11,516 nt of DNA from CAYLNK01 sp964384675 (GTDB lineage: Bacteria > Acidobacteriota > Thermoanaerobaculia > UBA5066): positions 1 through 11,516 of the forward strand of contig CAYLNK010000214.1 in the NCBI GenBank assembly GCA_964384675.1, written 5' to 3'. Below the pieces are notes generated by a model, which had not been told where the DNA came from, made no database searches, and saw only the letters and a list, made by a program, of their open reading frames with translations. A program made the translations under genes and the position numbers. Shown piece by piece: positions 7,670-11,516 of this stretch (position 1 is its first letter; every line of letters starts with the position of its first letter).

Positions 7670-7935
7670 TGACGAGCACCATCTCCTCCAAGGGTCAGAT
7701 CACGGTCCCGCTCGAGCTTCGCACCCGGCTCGGTCTCCGGGCGGGGACCGTCGTGGAGTTCGAGCTCCAGGGCGACCGGATCGTCCTCCGGAAGGGGGGC
7801 GGCGCCGTCCATCCCGTCGACCAGGTCTTCGGTGTCCTCGCGCTCGACCGGCCGGTCGACGAGATCCTCGAGCGCACGAGAGGGCCCCGCCCGAAGCCGT
7901 GGCGCCCCGCCGTGAAGGGCCGTTCCCCGCGGTGA
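7669..7935 (+). CDS. vapB: AbrB/SpoVT-fold antitoxin of a VapBC-type module
   Basis: An 88-residue protein. The first 40 residues are a swapped-hairpin AbrB/MazE/SpoVT DNA-binding domain: STISSKGQITVPLELRTRLG (3-22) followed by the G-x-V-E-F turn and a strand ending IVLRK. The dimer binds the operator overlapping its promoter. The C-terminal half (about 45-88), rich in Pro, Arg and acidic residues and including a DEILERTRG helix, should be the part that wraps and inhibits the toxin. The start is GTG at 7669, directly after the operator, with no ribosome-binding site; the family N-terminus (a few residues before the SKGQI motif) supports it. Its TGA overlaps the toxin GTG as GTGA, the usual arrangement that ties toxin translation to antitoxin translation. 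Confidence 0.9.
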   Translation: MTSTISSKGQITVPLELRTRLGLRAGTVVEFELQGDRIVLRKGGGAVHPVDQVFGVLALDRPVDEILERTRGPRPKPWRPAVKGRSPR

Positions 7936-8336
7936 GGACCGCCGTCGACTCGTCGGTGCTCCTCGACGTGCTCGGGGGCGATCCGACGTTCGGCCCCAGG
8001 TCCCGGGCGGCGCTCAAGGGCGCGTTCGACCGGGGGGCTCTCGTCGCCTGCGAGGTGGTCTGGGCGGAGGTGAGGGCTCACTTCGCGTCCGACGCCGACC
8101 TCACCGCCGCGGCCCGGCTGCTCGGGCTGGAGTTCGATCCGCTCGGCGCCGAAGCGGCCCAGGACGCGGGACGTCTCTGGCGTGACTACTGCCGGCGCGT
8201 CGGGCGCCGCCGGCCGCGCGTCCTGGCTGACTTCCTCGTGGGCGCGCACGCGTCTCGACAGGCCGACGCGCTGCTGACGCGGGACAACGGGTTCTTCGCG
8301 GACACCTTCGAGGGGCTCGACGTCGTGGTCCCCTGA
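7932..8336 (+). CDS. vapC: PIN-domain ribonuclease toxin (VapC-like), module 1
   Basis: A 134-residue PIN-domain protein, predicted to be a magnesium-dependent endoribonuclease held inactive by the upstream AbrB-type antitoxin. The four acidic metal ligands expected of the fold are present: Asp6 (AVDSSVLLD), Glu46 (CEVVWAEV), Asp100 (ADFLVGAHA) and Asp118 (TRDNGFF). An arginine-rich run, RRVGRRRPR (88-96), lies just before the third acidic residue, a common feature of this subgroup. The start is GTG at 7932, overlapping the antitoxin TGA by 4 nt. An in-frame GTG at 7899 would add 11 residues but overlaps the antitoxin by 37 nt and lengthens the N-terminus beyond the family's normal first strand. 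The RNA target (tRNA or rRNA in known VapCs) cannot be predicted. All ligands are intact, so the toxin looks functional. Confidence 0.9.
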   Translation: MRTAVDSSVLLDVLGGDPTFGPRSRAALKGAFDRGALVACEVVWAEVRAHFASDADLTAAARLLGLEFDPLGAEAAQDAGRLWRDYCRRVGRRRPRVLADFLVGAHASRQADALLTRDNGFFADTFEGLDVVVP

Positions 8337-8353
8337 CGGACGGCCCCGGGAGG

Positions 8354-8390
8354 ATCGGATAGCCACGTCACGATACAATGGCTATCCGAT
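8354..8390. promoter_or_regulatory. Operator of the second toxin-antitoxin module: perfect 12-bp inverted repeat
   Basis: ATCGGATAGCCA (8354-8365) and TGGCTATCCGAT (8379-8390) are perfect inverse complements with a 13-nt spacer (centre-to-centre 25 bp). The right arm includes the A and T of the antitoxin ATG (8389-8391), and its first base is the last base of the candidate -10 box. The position and symmetry strongly suggest an operator for the antitoxin or the antitoxin-toxin complex. Confidence 0.75.
8374..8379 (+). promoter_or_regulatory. -10 box of the second toxin-antitoxin module
   Basis: TACAAT, five of six matches to TATAAT, between the operator arms. Transcription should begin at about 8386-8389, at or just before the ATG at 8389, with no room for a Shine-Dalgarno. 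No convincing -35 hexamer was found, so an extended or factor-dependent promoter is possible. Confidence 0.55.
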
Positions 8391-8592
8391 GAAGAGCACA
8401 TACGATATCCCGGCCCCTCTCCTGGAGCAGGCACTCGAGCTCTCGGGGGAGAAGACCAAGACGAGGGTCCTCGTCGTGGCGCTGGAGGAGTACGTGCGGC
8501 GCCTGAAGGTCGAGCGGCTCTTCGCGCGGGCGGGTCGGGGCGAGATCCGGCTCGACGCGGAGGCGGCCGACCGTGCCCGGCACGCTCGCTGA
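8389..8592 (+). CDS. vapB: VapB-type antitoxin (probable ribbon-helix-helix), module 2
   Basis: A 67-residue protein that fits the short VapB antitoxin family (the DUF2191-like group). The first residues (MKSTYDIP) would form the beta strand that pairs in the dimer and reads DNA. They are followed by helix LLEQALELSG (11-20), the turn EKTKTR typical of this family, and a second helix VLVVALEEYVRRLK (27-40). The rest (41-67) is charged and probably binds the toxin. It has no similarity to the AbrB-type antitoxin of module 1. The ATG sits at the right edge of the 12-bp operator repeat, and there is no ribosome-binding site. The reading frame overlaps the toxin gene by 20 nt. Confidence 0.88.
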   Translation: MKSTYDIPAPLLEQALELSGEKTKTRVLVVALEEYVRRLKVERLFARAGRGEIRLDAEAADRARHAR

Positions 8593-8977
8593 GCCGGTCG
8601 CGGTCGACACCTCGATCTGGATCGACGGACTGCGGGACGGGGCGAGCCGCGCGGCCCTGGAGGCCCTGGTCCTCGAGGGGCGGGCGCTGCTGCCGGCTCC
8701 GGCGGTCACCGAGCTCCTCCTCGGAGCGAGGCCCGGACGTGAGCGCGCGGCGCTCGGGGAGCTCTTCGAGGTGACCCGGGTCGTCACTCCCGCGGAGGAG
8801 GACTACCGCCAGGCCGGAGAGATCGGGGCGCTCCTTCGCCGGAAGGGCGTCACGGTGGGAACCGTCGACCTGGTGATCGCCGCGCTCGCGCTCCGGCTCG
8901 AGGCTCCGGTCTGGAGCCTCGACTCCCACTTCGGGGAGATCTCCCGCCACGTGAAGCTGAGGCTCCACGCGGGCTAA
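8573..8977 (+). CDS. vapC: PIN-domain ribonuclease toxin (VapC), module 2
   Basis: A 134-residue VapC-like endoribonuclease, partner of the overlapping VapB. The catalytic acidic residues are all in place: Asp12 (AVDTSIWID, the classical VapC opening), Glu47 (AVTELLLGA), Asp99 (GTVDLVIAALA) and Asp117 (SLDSHFGEI). The sequence is clearly different from the module 1 toxin in each motif context, so the two are separate acquisitions rather than a recent duplication. The GTG start at 8573 lies inside the antitoxin gene (20-nt overlap) and is the only plausible start before the first PIN strand. The gene ends in TAA only 2 bp from the stop codon of the convergent VWFA gene; no terminator hairpin was seen there. 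Confidence 0.92.
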   Translation: MPGTLAEPVAVDTSIWIDGLRDGASRAALEALVLEGRALLPAPAVTELLLGARPGRERAALGELFEVTRVVTPAEEDYRQAGEIGALLRRKGVTVGTVDLVIAALALRLEAPVWSLDSHFGEISRHVKLRLHAG

Positions 8978-8979
8978 TC

Positions 8980-10008
8980 TCAGTCCTGGAAGTACTCCTT
9001 GGCGATGACGGTCCCGCGCCGCCCCGCCAGCTTCACCTGCACCCGGTGGTACCCGCGCGCGCCGGGCGGCCTGGCGAAGACCAGCACGTAGCGGCCGCCC
9101 AGGGCCCGCTCCACGCGAGCGAGCGCCAGCCTCGGGAAGACGTGGGTCTTCTGGTACGTGCCGCCGGTCAGGTCCGAGGTGACCATGAGCTGCGTCTCGA
9201 GCGTGTGGTAGTCGGCGTCGGAGACGTCCAGGGTGAAGACGCTCAGGCGCGCGTCGTACAGCGCCTGGAGGGCCTCGGCGTAGTCCCGGCTCTCGTTCGG
9301 CTGCCGGTTCACCTGGAAGCCCCAGCCGAAGTAGAGCATCGACTTGGCGCCCAGGATCGGGGCGAGGGCGCGCGCGGTGAGCGTCATCCCCTTCTCCACG
9401 GTGTACGCCTTCTTCGCCGCCGCGAAGTCGAACCGCGCCGCCAGCGACGGGAACGGGCCGGGCGGCAGCGGCGCGGGCTCGGAGAACGAGATCGCCTCGA
9501 AGATCGCCTTCCGGATCGCCGCGCGGTCGGCGGTGAAGTCGAGCCGCAGCTTCAGGTGCGAGTCGTACGAGAGGACGGCGACGCGATCGGTCGGGAGGAG
9601 CCGGTCGAGGAGCTCGCCCGCCTCGTTCACCATCCGCATGAAGCCGCGCAGGCGCACCGACTCGTAGTTCGTCTGGAAGAAGAGGACCATCAGCCGTCCG
9701 GGAGGCGCCTCGACGGCGGGGGTGGCGGGCGCGCCCGCGCCCTCCCCGGCGGTCGGCGCGGGCTCCGACGGTGCCACCTCCGGCTGGTCGGCGGCCACCC
9801 AGTCGGCGGCCTCCACCGTCACCGGGACGCCGTCCACCAGAACCTGGAAGTCGGCGGGCAAGAGGCCCGGCAGCGGCTCCCCGCGCCGGTCGGTGACGTG
9901 GGCGTCGACGATGACGCGCTCGACGGCCACCTCTCCCCGCACGCCTCCGGCGCGGCTCTCTGGCGGATTCCCGATCGAGAGCACCAGGGAGAGGAGCGCG
10001 ATCGTCAT
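8980..10008 (-). CDS. Exported VWFA-like protein, degenerate MIDAS (acidobacterial VWFA-related type)
   Basis: A 342-residue protein matching the VWFA-related proteins abundant in Acidobacteriota (TIGR03436-like). A short hydrophobic N-terminus (MTIALLSLVLSIG) looks like a signal peptide. Residues 23-70 form an Ig/carboxypeptidase-regulatory-like domain with VTDRRGEPLPGL and the DFQVLVDGVPV signature. A Pro/Ala/Glu linker (74-103) leads to the VWA fold (about 104-342). The first VWA strand reads LMVLFFQTNYES where a metal-binding D-x-S-x-S would normally follow the strand, so the MIDAS seems lost. YFGWGF and LSVFTLDVSD are later strands of the fold. The ATG at 10008 is chosen because GGAGG lies 5 nt upstream; an in-frame GTG at 10062 would give 18 extra non-hydrophobic residues. 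Probably extracytoplasmic; ligand unknown. Confidence 0.85.
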   Translation of the reverse strand: MTIALLSLVLSIGNPPESRAGGVRGEVAVERVIVDAHVTDRRGEPLPGLLPADFQVLVDGVPVTVEAADWVAADQPEVAPSEPAPTAGEGAGAPATPAVEAPPGRLMVLFFQTNYESVRLRGFMRMVNEAGELLDRLLPTDRVAVLSYDSHLKLRLDFTADRAAIRKAIFEAISFSEPAPLPPGPFPSLAARFDFAAAKKAYTVEKGMTLTARALAPILGAKSMLYFGWGFQVNRQPNESRDYAEALQALYDARLSVFTLDVSDADYHTLETQLMVTSDLTGGTYQKTHVFPRLALARVERALGGRYVLVFARPPGARGYHRVQVKLAGRRGTVIAKEYFQD

Positions 10009-10013
10009 GCCGG

Positions 10014-10018
10014 CCTCC
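10014..10018 (-). promoter_or_regulatory. Shine-Dalgarno of the VWFA-like gene
   Basis: GGAGG on the minus strand, 5 nt before the ATG at 10008-10006, the same geometry as before the 1407-residue gene. It decides the start against the longer GTG alternative at 10062. Confidence 0.8.
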
Positions 10019-10062
10019 GGTGCGCCGCAGTCTGCGCCCGCCCGGGACGGCGCTTCAAGCAC

Positions 10063-10068
10063 TAGACT
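10063..10068 (+). promoter_or_regulatory. Candidate -10 box of the kinase gene
   Basis: TAGACT within CTAGACTCG (10062-10070), identical to the nonamer before the large minus-strand gene. A start near 10075 would leave only about 5 nt before the GTG at 10080 and no ribosome-binding site. The -35 region is not recognisable. The 71-bp gap also has to hold the promoter of the divergent VWFA gene, where minus-strand TTGAAG (10058-10053) is a weak candidate -35. Confidence 0.35.
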
Positions 10069-10079
10069 CGTCGCGTTCC

Positions 10080-11516
10080 GTGGACGAACGAGCCGAGAGC
10101 GCCCTCCTCGAGGCGCTCGTCGCGAAGGGAGCCCTCTCCCCCGACGAGCTCGCGAGCGCTGCGCCCGGAGCCCGGCTCGCGGACCTGGTCGCGCGCGGGA
10201 TCGTCCATGGCGAGACCGTGGCGGAGGTGCTGCGGGGTCTCGAGGCGTCGAGTCCTTCGACCGGCGGCGCGACGCTCCCGCTGCGGGACGCGTCGAGGCA
10301 GCCGGAGGTCCCGGCCACCGCGCCGACGCTGTCGGGACGCTACGTCGTCGAGAGCCTCCTGGGGCGCGGGGCGATGGGCGCCGTCTACCGCGCCTACGAT
10401 CCGGTCCTGAAGCGGAGCGTGGCGCTGAAGCTCCTGGTCGGCGACGACCCGTCGCGGGCGGAGCGGTTCCTCCGCGAGGCCCGGGCCCAGGCGCGGGTCA
10501 GCCACGAGCACGTCTGCAAGGTTTTCGACGCCGGCGTCCTCGACGGCAAGCCGTTCATCGCGATGCAGCTCGTCGAGGGGGAGCCGCTCCAGAAGAGCGC
10601 CCTCGCGATGACGCTCGCTCAGAAAGTGAAGGCGCTCGCCGAGGTGGCCGACGGCGTCCACGCCGCCCACCGGCTGGGGCTGGTCCACCGCGACCTGAAG
10701 CCCGCGAACGTCATGGTGGAGCGAAGCGCCGACGGCGGCTTCCATCCGTACGTTCTCGACTTCGGCCTCGCCCGCGACCTCGAGGGGCCCGGCCTGACGG
10801 CCACCGGACAGACCGTCGGGACTCCGGCGTACATGGCGCCGGAGCAGGCGCGCGGCGACGACGCCTCGATGGACCGGCGAATGGACGTCTACGGCCTCGG
10901 CGCCACGCTCTATCACGTCCTCACCGGGCGGCCCCCCTTCCAGGGGGCGTCGGCGCTCGACGTGATGCTGAAGGTGGTGGACGAGGAACCCCCGTCGCTC
11001 CGCTCGGTGAGCCGCGCCATCCCTCTCGACCTCGAGACGATCGCGCTCAAGTGCCTGGAGAAGGACCGGGACCGGCGGTACGACTCGGCGCACGCCCTCG
11101 CCGAGGACCTGCGGCGCTACCTCGACGGCGAGCCGGTCGTGGCACGCCCGCAGTCCGTCGTGGGGCGCACCCTGAAGCGGGCCCGCAAGAACCGGCTCGC
11201 GGCCGCCGCCCTGCTGGCGCTCGTGGCGACGCTCGTGCTGTCGGGGGCGTTCCTCCTTCAGTCCTCCCGGGCGGCGCGCGAGCGGACCCGCCTGGCGCAG
11301 CGATTCGGCGCCGAGGTGGAGCGGATCGACGGCCAGCTCCGGATCGCCCATCTGCTCCCGTTGCACGACGTCAGCGGCGACGAGGCGCTCGTCGCGGCCA
11401 AGCTGGAGGAGATCGAGAGGACGATGGCCCGCGTCGGCGACGCGGCGACCGGACCGGGCCGCCACGCGCTCGGCAAGGGGCGCCTCGCGCTCGGTCAGCC
11501 CGAGGCGGCCCGCCGG
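10080..11516 (+). CDS. Membrane-anchored Ser/Thr protein kinase (PknB-like), partial at the 3' end
   Basis: 479 codons are present and the frame is open at the window edge. Residues 1-60 are a small helical domain with two similar motifs; a low-complexity stretch follows. The Hanks-type kinase domain (about 88-350) has every key residue: glycine loop GRGAMGAVY (95-103), Lys117 in VALKLL, Glu133, catalytic loop HRDLKPAN (203-210) with Asp205, DFG at 227-229, activation segment ending in MAPE (252-255), and DVYGLGATLY (269-278). One transmembrane helix (about 372-393) follows a basic stretch, so the kinase faces the cytosol. After it begins an outer region whose last residues (LGKGRLALGQPEAARR) look like the start of TPR-type helical repeats, common in acidobacterial kinases. 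The GTG at 10080 is the first start after the putative promoter and has no Shine-Dalgarno. Substrates are unknown; the divergent VWFA gene is a possible partner only by position. Confidence 0.93.
   Translation, partial: MDERAESALLEALVAKGALSPDELASAAPGARLADLVARGIVHGETVAEVLRGLEASSPSTGGATLPLRDASRQPEVPATAPTLSGRYVVESLLGRGAMGAVYRAYDPVLKRSVALKLLVGDDPSRAERFLREARAQARVSHEHVCKVFDAGVLDGKPFIAMQLVEGEPLQKSALAMTLAQKVKALAEVADGVHAAHRLGLVHRDLKPANVMVERSADGGFHPYVLDFGLARDLEGPGLTATGQTVGTPAYMAPEQARGDDASMDRRMDVYGLGATLYHVLTGRPPFQGASALDVMLKVVDEEPPSLRSVSRAIPLDLETIALKCLEKDRDRRYDSAHALAEDLRRYLDGEPVVARPQSVVGRTLKRARKNRLAAAALLALVATLVLSGAFLLQSSRAARERTRLAQRFGAEVERIDGQLRIAHLLPLHDVSGDEALVAAKLEEIERTMARVGDAATGPGRHALGKGRLALGQPEAARR

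Noticed and set aside
7899..7931. Earlier GTG start for the module 1 PIN toxin
   Set aside because: It would overlap the antitoxin by 37 nt and add a non-family N-terminus; the GTGA overlap at 7932 is the usual design.
8970..8990. Shared terminator between the convergent module 2 toxin and VWFA genes
   Set aside because: The stops are 2 bp apart and no hairpin followed by a T-run is present on either strand.
10009..10062. Earlier GTG start (10062) for the VWFA-like gene
   Set aside because: The GGAGG site and the hydrophobic signal-like start both point to ATG 10008.
10062..11465. Minus-strand open frame of 467 codons opposite the kinase
   Set aside because: The plus strand encodes a complete set of Hanks kinase motifs; the antisense frame has only charged low-complexity sequence.

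Overview
The window is a GC-rich bacterial segment, packed with genes. The dominant clues to its origin are a VWFA-like protein of the kind widespread in Acidobacteriota and a membrane-anchored Ser/Thr kinase whose C-terminus appears to be entering a TPR-like region. Together with third-position GC use and a mix of GTG starts, they suggest an Acidobacteriota-type organism (for example a Thermoanaerobaculia relative). Myxococcota or another deep, GC-rich phylum cannot be excluded. This assignment is inference from gene content only.

Layout. (1) Positions 1-7579, minus strand: a four-gene unit transcribed right to left. It encodes a 1407-residue exported/membrane protein of no known function, a small DUF456-type membrane protein, an ABC ATPase, and an ABC-2 type permease carrying a large extracytoplasmic C-terminal part (cut by the window edge). 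Two of the three junctions are 4-nt GTGA stop/start overlaps and the third gap is 38 nt, so the four products are probably made together. (2) Positions 7669-8977, plus strand: two toxin-antitoxin modules in tandem. The first pairs an AbrB/SpoVT-fold antitoxin with a PIN toxin; the second pairs a short VapB-like (probable ribbon-helix-helix) antitoxin with a different PIN toxin. Each has its own inverted-repeat operator on its promoter, and each antitoxin appears to be translated from a leaderless or nearly leaderless message. (3) Positions 8980-10008, minus strand: a VWFA-like exported protein with a degenerate metal site. (4) Positions 10080-11516, plus strand: a Ser/Thr protein kinase, running off the window, divergent from the VWFA gene across 71 bp.

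The most interesting structure is in the 1407-residue protein. Its two halves are copies of one another at a nearly constant offset of about 729 residues (signal-like segment, ectodomain with a cysteine pair, membrane bundle). It is coupled to an ABC exporter whose permease carries what may be a catalytically dead M1-peptidase-like domain. This four-gene set is the best candidate here for an undescribed system, possibly cell-envelope export or assembly; its function cannot be read from sequence. No RNA genes, CRISPR arrays, insertion sequences or convincing rho-independent terminators were seen. No gap without a gene exceeds 90 bases.
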